Assembly (NCBI GenBank): GCA_030180135.1
Contig: CM058232.1
Span: 94,600,630-94,664,629, forward strand
Source of the DNA: Orychophragmus violaceus
Lineage: Eukaryota > Streptophyta > Magnoliopsida > Brassicales > Brassicaceae
Reading direction: 5' to 3'
DNA: 64,000 nt
Part shown: in pieces, positions 25,101 through 35,320 of the stretch
How the letters are laid out: each line of letters starts with the position of its first letter
Position numbering within the stretch: position 1 is the stretch's first letter
The notes under the pieces: model-generated
What the model was told of the DNA's origin: nothing
The model's input: only the letters and a program-made list of their open reading frames with translations
The model's database searches: none
Position numbers and translations under genes: made by a program

Positions 25101-25884
25101 CTGGGGCATCCAGAAAGGGCTCTCCATAAGTTGTCGCCATAGCGGGACATGCCCAGTATATCCAGATGTTCAGGACCTCAGCAAAACCTCCGATCTGATA
25201 ATTTTTTCCATCCACGAGTTTTCTGTTTGCCTCTTTAACAGAATATATCAGAACCTTGAAGGCGAATCGTCCCCATGGATAGGATTGTATCGATCCTGGA
25301 AACAGCAGAAGCTTGGACATGTCACCCCTTGTGGAGGTTGTCTAGTGATGAGCCTCAATGAAGGTTGCATAGATCGCTAGATAGCCCAGCCATATCCTTT
25401 GTTCCGGTTCCCATTCAGAACATCTTGTACAAGCATCCATTAGTTGCGTATAACTTGGGCCTAAATCGAAATCCACCCTAAGAAGCTTCCACATTTCTCT
25501 CATCTCATCGGTATACTGAATTTCAGGGTACTCGAGGTTCTCAATATAGTCGCATTTGAGTCCGGTTATAGCATGAAACTCATTCAGGGAAAACCTAACT
25601 GGATTAACGCCGAAAAGAGACCATAACTCATACTTCTTCTTGCAGTCTAACTGCAGACAGAGCATATAGTGCACCATCCTTGAACACCATTTGAAATTCA
25701 GTTCATGGAATTTCAAAAAAACGCCAAGTTCTGAATCGAGGAGTTCCTGCCATTCAGCCGGTAACAGCGCTAGTTTAACATCAGTTATCAGATCTCTCCT
25801 TCCACTAAAGTAGTGTATGCTTTTATCCGGAGATGGTTCATAACCGGCAGTGAACATCCTTTGTGGGAATTCAACATCTTCCAT
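22101..25884 (-). pseudogene. DUF1985 - Ulp1 (C48) cysteine protease gene of a KI/VANDAL MULE
   Basis: A multi-exon gene for a SUMO-protease-like protein carried by the transposon. Exon 1 (25884 to 25033, ATG after a TTTCAG acceptor) starts MEDVEFPQRMF and contains a DUF1985 domain (LNFKWCSRMVHYMLCLQL, then FSLNEFHAITGLKCDY). Exon 2 (from 24811) is a charged Lys/Glu-rich region with a coiled-coil-like stretch and an Ala run from CAG repeats. Exons at 23512-23238, 23159-23078 and 22820-22101 join in frame and end in a Ulp1 fold with His (NHWVAI), Asp (TVWDSI) and Cys (TGDCGVF) of the catalytic triad. Two in-frame stops occur: TAG at 25344-25342 and TAA at 24187-24185. The donor between exon 2 and exon 3 (near 23792) is unresolved, so two adjoining genes cannot be excluded. 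Confidence 0.83.
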
Positions 25885-26603
25885 AACGGAAACCTGAAAC
25901 AACGAGGGCCTTACACAGTCAGACATCTTATGCCGTCTGCCAACTATAGTTATGTAAATATATAGAAGAGGAGAAGAGTCGAGGAATATTACTGTCGAAG
26001 GAAGACGACGGAGGAGCTACAGTAAAACAAGATCGGGGCCCAACAAGATCTGGAATTTAGGAAAAAAGACAAAAAAAAGCTCAGCGCAAGTATGAGACAA
26101 AAAAGCTCAGACTTCAGACTTCAGACTCCACCTGGAGTCTGAGGATGTAATCAGACTCCATATGTGGTCTGAGATCTACAATCAGACACCAACAGCCGTC
26201 TGATTACTAATAGTTTAACTTAGAATTCCCCCGAATAAGTTTTAGATTAATCTTACCGTCGAATGTAAGCGGCGGAGCAGAGAGAAACCAGATCTGGAAA
26301 CGATACCCAGAAAAAGTGCACGGTGTCGATTGAGTGGATTTGAGAGAGAATAGTTTTTTTTTTTTTATCTTTCCTGCGAAACTGTAAAAAAAAAGGTTAA
26401 AAAATCATATTTATATATGTCTCATAGGGGGCAGTTAAAACGAGACGGTTTTACCACTGGCGGACGGTTTTACTGCAGACGTAACTGCCGCGCTTTTTTC
26501 GTCTCCTTTTTACATAACTCCCGCCCGTTTAATTTACAAAATATTTAAATTCCCGGGCATGCAAGAGGCCACGTGTCGTTACGCACGCGAAGTCTGGTGA
26601 AAA

Positions 26604-26775
26604 TTAGTTGTTGTAGATTCAGACTCCATACGAAGTCTGAGGAAAATCATTTAAGTCTTAAAACTAATTATTGTAGATTCAGACTCCATACGAAGTCTGA
26701 GGAAAATCATTTAAGTCTTAAAACTAATTATTGTAGATTCAGACTCCATACGAAGTTTGAGGAAAATAATTTATT
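26604..26775. repeat. Exact 60-bp tandem repeat, each unit with one palindrome
   Basis: Units at 26641-26700 and 26701-26760 differ at one position; partial copies precede (26604-26640) and follow (26761-26773). Each carries CAGACTCCATACGAAGTCTG and an AAAATCATTTAAGTCTTAAA spacer. This is the clearest case where the palindromes multiply by tandem duplication. It lies about 150 bp beyond the 3' end of the GRF gene. Confidence 0.9.
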
Positions 26776-26918
26776 AGTCAGACTTCTTTTGAAGTTTGAC
26801 AATTCGCAGATTTGGATGATGAATGAAATTGGACGATGATGAATGAACAGAAATTGGATAAAATCCTAAAATTCGTCTTATAATACATAAAATTGTACTT
26901 GGATACATAGGACTTATA

Positions 26919-27515
26919 TTACAAGAAACCAAAAGCCCTCAAGATAATCGGGACGATGATAACAGCACCAGCAACCATCAGATACTCATACTTGGCGCCA
27001 CGCACCGTCTGGCTAGATGGTTTCTCAATCAAGAGCTCCTTTAGTTGAGCTATCCCTGCTTGCGCTTTCTTGATCTCATCGTGCAAGTTGGTTACACAGA
27101 CAATTTCAGCATAGCAAAGGAAGATGTAATCAACTTGTTCGCCATGTTGGTCCACACTCAGCTTTAACTCGTGAAACTCCTCCATCATAGCCTCATCCCA
27201 CCACTTCATTATATGGTAGCCACCATCCTATACAGCCACATTTTAAATATGCAATATCATCTTCAAATTCCGAAAATAAGCTCGAATAAGTCAAAACGAA
27301 ACAAAACAGAAGAGAAAGGCAATTACATCCCAGTTACGACATCCAAAGAATCTTCTTCCCGGATTATCGGCTGTAGTGGATGTTCGCATGACAGGGTCCA
27401 GACCGCAGAAACATTTTTTGGGGAATCCATTGCATGAACCGGATCTTTGTCGGAATGTGGAAGTTGAGAATGAACTACTACTACTCGAGGTTGGAACCTG
27501 ACTGAATCGCCCCAT
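26919..27515 (-). CDS. GRF-type zinc finger protein with C-terminal membrane anchor
   Basis: Two exons, 27515-27327 and 27227-26919, joined by a 99-bp GT-AG intron in phase 0, encode about 165 residues with no stop or frame break. After a Ser-rich N-terminus there is a GRF zinc finger (KKCFCGLDPVMRTSTT, then NPGRRFFGCRNW, about residues 34-62), a fold that binds single-stranded nucleic acid in other proteins. A helical, probably coiled-coil region follows (KWWDEAMMEEFHELKL to IKKAQAGIAQLKELLIE), then a single hydrophobic segment at the C-terminus (MVAGAVIIVPIILRAFGFL). It is the only intact gene in the MULE and is flanked by CAGAC...GTCTG palindromes. Whether it is a native element gene or captured host cargo cannot be settled from this window; GRF-TM proteins of this shape form large families in Brassicaceae. 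Confidence 0.82.
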
Positions 27516-27659
27516 CCTGTGTACAATAAAACGATTGTAAGTCAGACTTCTAAAACAGTCTGAACAAAAACAATTCTAAATTCAGACTTCTAATAGAGTC
27601 TAACTCAAGCATAGAACCTAGGGGCCCTAGAACCTATCTATTTTTTGTTGGGGATGTTC

Positions 27660-28000
27660 AGATCTAGACAAAAGACATGTGAAAAAGAGGATGATTGGGA
27701 CTCAAAACCGTATGGATCTAAAACGAGAAATATATTAAAAAACAATTTTTTTGCTAATTTTTTTGTTAAGATCTAGACAAAAGACATGTGAAACCGGGGA
27801 TGATTCGGTCTCAAAACCGTATGGATCCCATGGATCTAAAACGAGAAATATATAAAAATCTATCTATTTTTAGTTTTATTCAGATCTAGACGAAGTACAA
27901 AGTACATATGAAAAAGGGGATGACTCGAACTCAAAACCGTACGGATCTAATACGAGAAATATATAAAAACCAAATTTTTGTTTAGATCTAGACAAATATC
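27660..28000. repeat. About 110-bp tandem repeats upstream of the GRF gene
   Basis: The landmark AGATCTAGAC recurs near 27660, 27769, 27882 and 27984. Each unit also has ACATGTGAAA, GATGATT, CTCAAAACCGTATGGATCT and ACGAGAAATATAT in the same order; the fourth is partial. These lie 150-480 bp upstream of the GRF start codon, where promoter or enhancer repeats would be expected. Unlike the rest of the element's spacers, this stretch lacks CAGAC...GTCTG palindromes. Confidence 0.85.
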
Positions 28001-29419
28001 AAAGAAAAAATGACTTCTTTCGTATAGATCTCAAACATTTAAAGAACGAAGAGCTTAGAATATGATGGCGGCGGTGTATGGACTGGTCAGGAGAGACGAA
28101 AAGAAGAGATAATTACAAGAATGAAGAAGATGACGACGGCGGTAGCGGTGGCGGTGGCGGCTGAGGGTTGGCGGAGAGTTATTAGAGGGTATTTAGAGAG
28201 TATCTAGAGAGGGAGTGTGTTTCCGTTTTAGAGAGAAGTTTGATAATGACTTTTACGATCTAATGTCGGTAACTTCCGTTTATATATGGGGTAAATTCCC
28301 AAGTAGGGTTTAGTTTTTGGTCGAGATTAGTCAGACTTCTTCGGTAGTCTGAGAAATCATGTACGTTAATCAGATTAACATGGAAGTCTGATATACCCTA
28401 AATCTACTAATTACTACTTAAATACCATAATATTATATAGAAAACTTAGCAAAAACATCAAACTCGTTTAATATAGTCACAACCTAACCAGTATATGCAA
28501 ATGTAACAACATGGATGAAAATTCACAAACCCTCAGCCTAACCCTACAGATGAAAATATGATATCCAACTCCATATGTCAAGCATAGATCAAGCTACATG
28601 GTGCACGTACGAGAAGTCTGAGAGATAATTAAGTTGAAAATTTAAATTATAAAATTATTAAAAAATATTTTGAGGAAAATTTCGGATACATAAATTGAAT
28701 ATGGGACTTTTGGACATATGTAAATTAAAATTACATAATATTTAGTCAATTTTAACCATTTAAGGTATATTTGGTTAAAAACACCATGTATTTACGAAAC
28801 CCCAAAATTCAGACTTCTATAGAAGTCTAATAAACCCTAAATTTAGTATTTATCACTTAACATCGAAAAATATTTAAACAAAACACCTAGGACACATCAA
28901 ATTCGTTAATTATATCACCATTATAACATACATGTGCAAATATATTTTTTCAAATGTGAATTTCTTAAACCATGAGTCTAACTAACCCTAAGGTATTATG
29001 TAAGTTATATGTAAATGTTCCATTATGTTCCATTACAAAGTAGGGTTCTAAGGCATACTTAACTAACATAGTTTAATATGACTCAATTTTATAAAATTTT
29101 AATTTATATACTACTAAATTGTTTATATATAATTTATGTATATAAAAGTTTTGAAAAAATATTTTTTAATAATTTTAAAATTTAAATTTAGTAATTAATT
29201 CTGTGTCAGACTTCTATTGGAGTCTGACATCTCAGACATCCATAGAAGTCTGAAATAGTCGAAGGTTATAATGGTAATTGCGTTTGACATTTTTTTGATT
29301 GGTCGTAAGGACAGCGCGGTAATTTCATAAGGCCGCAAAACCAGTTTTATATTTGATTCAAGTTTGGGGGTACACTTTTATTTAAATTCAAGTTTGAGGG
29401 CATTTTAAGCAATTTCCCC
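28001..29419. other. Right arm of the MULE
   Basis: AT-rich DNA with a GGC-rich patch (28133-28165) and five or so palindromes (28328, 28368, 28808, 29205, 29232). No gene is recognised. The last 40 bp (TTGAGGGCATTTTAAGC to CCCC) are the right terminus. Confidence 0.6.
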
Positions 29420-30412
29420 AAAAATAAATTAACCAATTTTAATGATCTATACTATTAAAAATCAACTAGCTTACTAGAAAACGGGTTAAAAATATACTAA
29501 TCAATTTCAATTGATATATTCTTCATTTTATAAAATATTAAATTATTTATAAATTCATAATCACACGTTAAAATTATAATATTTAAAAATATATATACAC
29601 TATTAAATTGAAAACCTAATAGATTGATTCTAACAACTTATCTATTACTAAGATTGCATTATACACAAAGATTATTGATTTAATATTTTTTAGCAGTGAA
29701 ATCACATGTTGAACTAAGTTAACATTAACTTAAATAAAAAATTATAAATAAAATAAACAAGTGTTTTTACAGCAATAATGTAAACTAAACATCTATTAAA
29801 AATAACAATAAACCACAACTAATAAAAATATAATAAAACAGTATCAACACACACAAAAAAACTTATTATATTTCTTCTCAAATTTAGCACCATATCATTA
29901 TATTTTCACTTAAATAGATTGAATTGAATAGTTAACAAACACTACAAGAAAACTGTCCAATAGCCATAGATTTATTCGTGGTTATTGGGCTTATTTCGTG
30001 GCTATTTTGGCCATAGCCACGGATAGCCACGAAAAAAAGTTGTGGCTATGGGCTCGTTGCTATCGACCATTTGTGGCTACGCTTCAACGGATAACCAGCA
30101 AGGAAAACATATGTGGCTAATATAGCCGCGAATGGCCACGAAATGTGTCGTTGCCATAGCCACGAAATATGTCGTTGCCATAGCCACGAATTTTCCACGA
30201 TTTATTTCGTGGCCTTAGCTACGAATTTCTACGGAATAAGTCGTGAATATATATTGAAAAAGCAAAAAAAAAAATATATATATAGAAATAATAAAATTAT
30301 ATTAAAATAATCAGTTCAATTTATATTAATAACATAATAAAATATATAAAATTAAAACAATAAAATAATTAAAAAACATAAAAAATGAATTAAAAAAATC
30401 GGTTGGTCTTCT

Positions 30413-30790
30413 TCTCGGCGGCTCCGTGGGCATGGCCACCTACAACTTCAACGCCCTCCGGTGTCTAAGAACGCTGGTAAAGATGGAGACTCCAGCGACT
30501 TTGAGAGCATGGCCAGCTTTGTCTCCTTATTACACGGCGGCTATGAAACACGCTGACTCTGTCTGGTCTTCTTCCTCGGCGGCTCTGCACGGCGGCTCTG
30601 AAACACGGACTCTGCCATCGTCTGCTTCATCTTCGCTTGGAGCTTTCTCTTCGCTCGGACTCCGCCCATGCATCTGAGAAATCGTGAGCAATCGTAGCGC
30701 CTACTCCGACGATGAAGCTTCGGTGGCTCCTCTTGTTGCTTCATCTTCGATTTCTGATAACAACACCATCGTCTTCGTCTTCTAGGTTAG
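30413..30790 (+). other. GC-rich coding-like insert inside the CACTA element
   Basis: A short GC-rich block with Ser/Ala-rich frames on both strands (30426-30677 plus, 30744-30541 minus) sits in otherwise AT-rich CACTA sequence. The composition suggests a captured fragment of a host gene, since CACTA elements often acquire such pieces. I do not recognise the protein and no splice sites are evident. Confidence 0.35.
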
Positions 30791-31843
30791 CATAACTCAT
30801 CCACAATCAGTGATTCAGAGTAGAAGGGAAGATCGGTTAGGGAAGAATCGGAGTAGAAGGGAAGATGAAGAAGAAGCTCGATTAGGGTTTTAATTTGACG
30901 GTTCAAATTAAATCAGAATCTTATCTAACGGTCAGGATTTCATTCCTTTCTATATAAATCCAACGGTCCAGATTAGCTCAATATCAGATCTAATGGTCAG
31001 GATTATGATCCTCGTCTTGGGCTAAAATAACATATGAGCCGTTGATTAATCTAATCAACGGTTCTCATTGCGATCCGCATGATGAGCTATTGGCCAATAA
31101 GAATTTTTTGCGATTTAATTAATATATAATACTTAAATATGATATAAAAATAATAAAAATAATAAAATTAATTTTTAAACATGTTAAATTTTAAAATATA
31201 AAAGATACAAAAAATCTTTTCAAAGTGTAAGAATTCAAAAAAGATTTAAAATAATAAAATGGGTATATATATAATAAAAACAATTTAAAATAGTAAAATT
31301 AATAATTTTAATTTTAATTTTTTTTAAATGATTAAATATTAGTTTTATGTATATGTAATTAATGGTTATATTTAAAAATTATAGTTTATGATTCAAATTT
31401 TAAAGTTTAGAGTATAATTATGGTTTATGGTATAGTGTTTAAAGGGTTGTGTTTAGGGTTTGATGTTAATGTTTGTAAAATAATATATATATAGAATTTT
31501 TTTATAAATGTTGAATATTAGTTTTGGATACGTTATAGTATAAAAATGTTATTAATTAGAGTTTTTGGTTATACTTTAGAGTTTTAGAGTTTGCTTAGGG
31601 TTTCGGGTTTTATATATTAGTGTATAAGGTTTAGAAGATTGTGTTTAAGGTTTAAGTGAATGTCTGACATAATGAATTTGTAAATTGTTATTTTTAATAA
31701 TCACAATTTTGGATATGTCATAGTAATTATAATCTATATTTTTGTTTATATTTTAGGGGTTTGGGGTTTATTTAGGGTTTAAAGTTTATTTGGGGTTTAT
31801 AAAAATTATTTTGTATAAGTTTTGAATCCTAATTTTAAATATA

Positions 31844-32864
31844 CTAGACTCTGATCCGTGCTTAGCACGGGTGTTTTTTTATTATTAAGATAAGATTTGT
31901 AAATATTTTGAACAACACTTTTTTCTTTGTAAAAGTTTTGGAGAATAATTGTCAATTCTAACATACAATTCAGTGTTTTGTAGCAAGTTAATATTTTGTT
32001 TAGGTTTTTTATTTTATATTTGTTTAAGCTTATTTTTTTAACTGTGGTTTATTTGTATTACATATTTATAAAATTATTTTTTAAATAAATTAATTTGTTT
32101 TTCTTTATTTTTAATAATATTATTTTATTTCGGAATTTTTATTTTGGTTTATAGTCGTATATTTTGATTATTATGATTTCTAAATACAAAAACTATCTTG
32201 TGGTTGAATAATATTATTTTTTGTTCTATTTTTCAGAATAAAAATATTTTATATTTATAATTTTATAATGAAGAATAATATTACTATATCGAATTTATAT
32301 AAAGTCATAGTTAAATTATAGTAGATATAGAAAAGAATATTAACAATACATGGTTACATTTATTGTAATAGAAAAATAAAATATAATAGATTATGTTAAA
32401 TATATCGATTATCAATAATATTATTTAGTTTAAACTATTATTTCAATATTATATACTACTTTCTTATTTTAATAATAATTTATTAATTTTAATGATTATA
32501 TAATTTATAAAATAGTTATGTATTAAATTATATAATTATATGTACCAATTGATTTAGTAACTTAATTATGCATGATTTTATTTCTTTAAGTTAAATTTTA
32601 GTTAAAAATAATTTATAATAATTATTTTAATATTATTTTCGAAATTAATTATTATTTTACTAAATTTTGAAAAAGATTTTTTTAGATATGATTAGGATAG
32701 AAAAAGGAAAACAAAAGATATTATAAGATATTATGAATAACTCAAATATAAATTATTTTACAGTTTTACCCTTAATGAAGAATACAATTCCTAATAAAAT
32801 CAAGGGCAAACTTCGGAAACAACATTTATGTACCATGATCAATATCCTGTTTTAATAGTATAGA
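31844..32864 (-). mobile_element. Complete non-autonomous Helitron nested in the CACTA element
   Basis: On the minus strand the element begins TCTATACTATTAAAACAGG at 32864, preceded by A. It ends with a hairpin (CCGTGC-TAA-GCACGG, at 31855-31869), an 8-bp spacer and CTAG (31847-31844), followed by T. Insertion between A and T, a TC start, and a 3' hairpin 8 bp upstream of CTAG are the Helitron signature. It has no Rep/helicase gene. Removing it leaves continuous AGGGTTT-rich CACTA sequence. Confidence 0.88.
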
Positions 32865-33616
32865 TTACAGTATTTAGGGTTATGAATATTTGTTTCAAAT
32901 ATGTTATAGTGTTTAAAATGTTGTTAATAAGAATTTTGGTTATACTTTAGAGTTTTGGGGTTTGTTTAGGGTTTAGGGTTTTATATATTAGTTTTGTTTT
33001 GTTTATATTAATTAATAATCTTAATTTTGGATATGATATAGTAATTGGAATGTTATATTTGTATATATTTTAGGGGTTTGGGGTTATTTAGAGTTAGGGT
33101 TTAGGTTATATATATATTATACAATTGTGGTATTGGATTTGAAAATAATAGTTTTATGTATATGTAATTAAAAGTTTGTATTTTGATTTTATAGTTTATG
33201 ATTAAGATTTTAAGGTTTAGTGTTTGGTGCTTTAAAGTATATTTAGGGTTTAGGGTTATGAATAGTCACGGATAAAATTCGTGGCTATCTGTGGCTATTT
33301 AGCCATTTGTGGCTAAATATCCACAGACATGAATAATATTGTAGTAGTTCGTGGCTAAACTTTTCCACGATAATTTCGTGGTTAAGATAGCCACGAATAA
33401 TATCGTAGCAATTCGTGGCTAAATCATTCCATGACTATTTTGTGGCTATTCATGGCTAAATATCAATGGATAGTCACGAATGACATTTTATGGCTAAATA
33501 GCCACGAATTTCAAATTTTGAAATTCGTGGCTATTTCATGACTATCCGTGGCTTAAAAAAATATTCACGACCAATATGTGACTGGGTCGTGGCTAGTTAC
33601 AATTTTTTTTGTAGTA

Positions 33617-34796
33617 AAATTTAATTTATAAAAATATAAATTCAAAATAAATAAAAATGTTAAAAATATCAATAAAATAAATCTAGTTTTTACTAAAACA
33701 AACATCTATTTTTTGGTTTTGGTTGGGTTGTCTGGTATTTTTTTGTTATAAACTGAAACGGAAAAAAAAAATTGGTCTAATTTAATTTCAGCTTGAACTA
33801 ATTTAATTTCAGCTTGGAACCAGGTCAATTTAGTGATTAAAACATTCTAAAATATAACTATATAATGATTAGCTTATATTTATTAATTTAATATGACTTT
33901 TATTGTTGCTAAAATAATATGACTATATTTATTTTAGTCGATAGGTTGAGGAAGAAAAAAACCTAAGTGATGGTCGGAACTCGTAACCAATCCATATGGA
34001 AGAGAGTGGAATATGATTTGGATATCAGTTTGTACTTAATTAACATATACTATAATACTTTAATTAAAATATAAAACGACGACAAATAACAAGAACAACG
34101 GCGAGTGAAGTGGAAGCTTGAAGCATGCAAACCGACTCATCATGTTCTTGTCCTTAATTTCACCGTTTTAACTTCGTAAGCTTGCCATTTGGCAACCACT
34201 CACAGAGAATATATAATTAGTTATAAAATTAGAGTACTAAATAATATTTGAGGAGAAATATCATAGAGTGGACAATTTAAAGTCAAAGCTAGTTAAATAA
34301 TACTGAAGACACATAATCAAATCGAACCTTTCCACGTGATAACACGACCGTCCCTAAACTCATAGTTTTAAAATAACTAGGTGGGGTTTTGGTCTAATAC
34401 GCACTTTTCTAAGGATCCACGATTTGTAAATAATGGTAGGTTTATGTATCGTCAATAAAGAGCATCCACAAAGTTTTGACCTAAAAAAGAGCATCCACAA
34501 AGTCTTTAGAAGAATAGTGTCGACGGCAAAAATTGAAATATCTAAGTGTTTGTGTAGGAAGGGAAGAATCAGAGAGATCCGGGGTTTGTGGTCGTGGCAA
34601 AGAGTAGGAGGGAACGAAATATCAAGAAGGAGTCACAAAAACGGTGGTCACGTCGAAGTGACTGCAACGGATCCTGGCTAAATCGTGTCTCGTTGTATGT
34701 AGAGTTGGAAATAGTCTAAGACAATATTTCAGAAGATGTCGGATCGAAATATATTAGTAAGTGTCAAAATAAAATACAAAGAGGAAGTGACTTAGA

Positions 34797-34800
<4 letters not shown>
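33617..34800. other. Intergenic DNA with a short orphan frame
   Basis: AT-rich sequence to about 34300, then more mixed. A frame at 34433-34681 (82 residues, Lys/Arg-rich) overlaps a small direct repeat (GAGCATCCACAAAGT near 34460 and 34488) and has no recognisable domain. Nothing else is supported. Confidence 0.4.

Positions 34801-34875
<75 letters not shown>
34801..34875. repeat. (TC)n microsatellite, 75 bp uninterrupted
   Basis: A perfect dinucleotide run of TC covering 34801-34875. It is likely length-variable between individuals. Confidence 0.97.
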
Positions 34876-34876
<1 letters not shown>

Positions 34877-35320
34877 ATTTAAGGGCTTCATTAATGCAAA
34901 ACCATTTTGTCTTTATAGTGTTATGTCCTTGATTGTTGGGGTTTATAATTCGGCTACAGGATGTCCGATACTCACATTTTCCTATAGTTTGTGACGGACA
35001 TCATTATGCCTCTTCTTTAAATTCTGGGAGGTAGATATAACACTGTTCTTACTTTCTTAACTCTAGCGAACATGTATGTGTCTTTTCCCCGGTTGATCCT
35101 TTGATTATACGAAAATTTCTTTGGACATGTTTCTTGTTGGGCCATAATGGGTTCGATTTCTTCTTGGGTTTGGACGGTTAATAGATCAAGTTGGGGGTGA
35201 GCAATCCATCACTAACGGTAATTCTCAATTTATTAAGTGTTCAATTGTAGATATGTACCATCTTTTATGGAGAGCAAAAACTCAACCATAACGATTAAGA
35301 TTTGTTTGAAGAAATATACT
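34876..35320. other. Left flank of the gypsy element; part of a duplicated segment
   Basis: No gene recognised. The last 60 bp (from about 35262, ACCATCTTTTATGGAGAGC) recur at about 46627, right of the LTR element, showing that the retrotransposon landed in a segment that had already been tandemly duplicated. Positions 35316-35320 (ATACT) are the left TSD. Confidence 0.7.

Larger units (their letters stand above)
17679..29257. repeat. Dispersed about 20-bp palindromes CAGAC-N(10)-GTCTG filling the MULE's non-coding DNA
   Basis: The commonest form is CAGACTTCNNNNGAAGTCTG (17679-17698, 18691-18710, several at 24920-25000). Variants keep the CAGAC and GTCTG arms but change the inner triplets, for instance CAGACAGCCTGCGCTGTCTG near 18820. 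Clusters lie at 18170-18960 (5' leader of the transposase), 20930-21030 (transposase intron), 21800-21900 (its 3' side), 22880-23030 and 23575-23645 (Ulp1-gene introns), 24868-25015 (another intron), 26105-26210, 26610-26800, 27540-27605, 28328-28392, 28808 and 29205-29257. They are absent from the coding exons, and I saw none elsewhere in the window. Confidence 0.85.
17556..29419 (+). mobile_element. Complete KI/VANDAL-type Mutator-like element carrying three genes
   Basis: The 11,864-bp element is bounded by an exact 9-bp direct repeat, AAAAATAAA (17547-17555 and 29420-29428), the Mutator duplication length. The terminal inverted repeats are short and imperfect: GGGACGTTTGCAAAAATGCC at the left against GGGGAAATTGCTTAAAATGCC read inward from the right, both continuing with CTC and an A/T-rich GA-containing stretch. 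Inside are a mudrA-type transposase (+, 19218-21763), a DUF1985-Ulp1 gene (-, 25884-22101) and a GRF-zinc-finger gene (-, 27515-26919). The transposase and Ulp1 genes converge. Non-coding parts hold dozens of CAGAC...GTCTG palindromes. A transposase together with a ULP-like gene matches the Kaonashi/VANDAL MULEs known from Arabidopsis. Confidence 0.88.
29940..33616. mobile_element. Non-autonomous CACTA (CMC/EnSpm) transposon
   Basis: The left end is CACTACAAGAAAAC (29940). The right end is TTTTTTTTGTAGTA, an inverted match with its last base changed from G, and AAA on both sides fits a 3-bp TSD. Both arms (about 29955-30250 and 33255-33595) are packed with copies of TAGCCACGAA and its complement in both orientations, the subterminal repeats bound by CACTA transposase. 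No transposase frame exists inside. The interior holds a GC-rich piece, AGGGTTT-rich repetitive DNA and a nested Helitron (31844-32864). Its mobility would depend on a full element elsewhere. Confidence 0.85.

Noticed and set aside
17679..29257. CRISPR-like array
   Set aside because: Repeats are short, palindromic, irregularly spaced and spread through introns and spacers of a plant transposon; there are no cas genes and no constant repeat-spacer period.
31380..33260. AGGGTTT-rich stretches as interstitial telomere DNA
   Set aside because: Units are irregular and separated by AT-rich filler inside a CACTA element; there is no long run of perfect TTTAGGG.
34433..34681. 82-residue basic frame as a gene
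   Set aside because: It overlaps a small direct repeat and has no recognisable motif or flanking signals.
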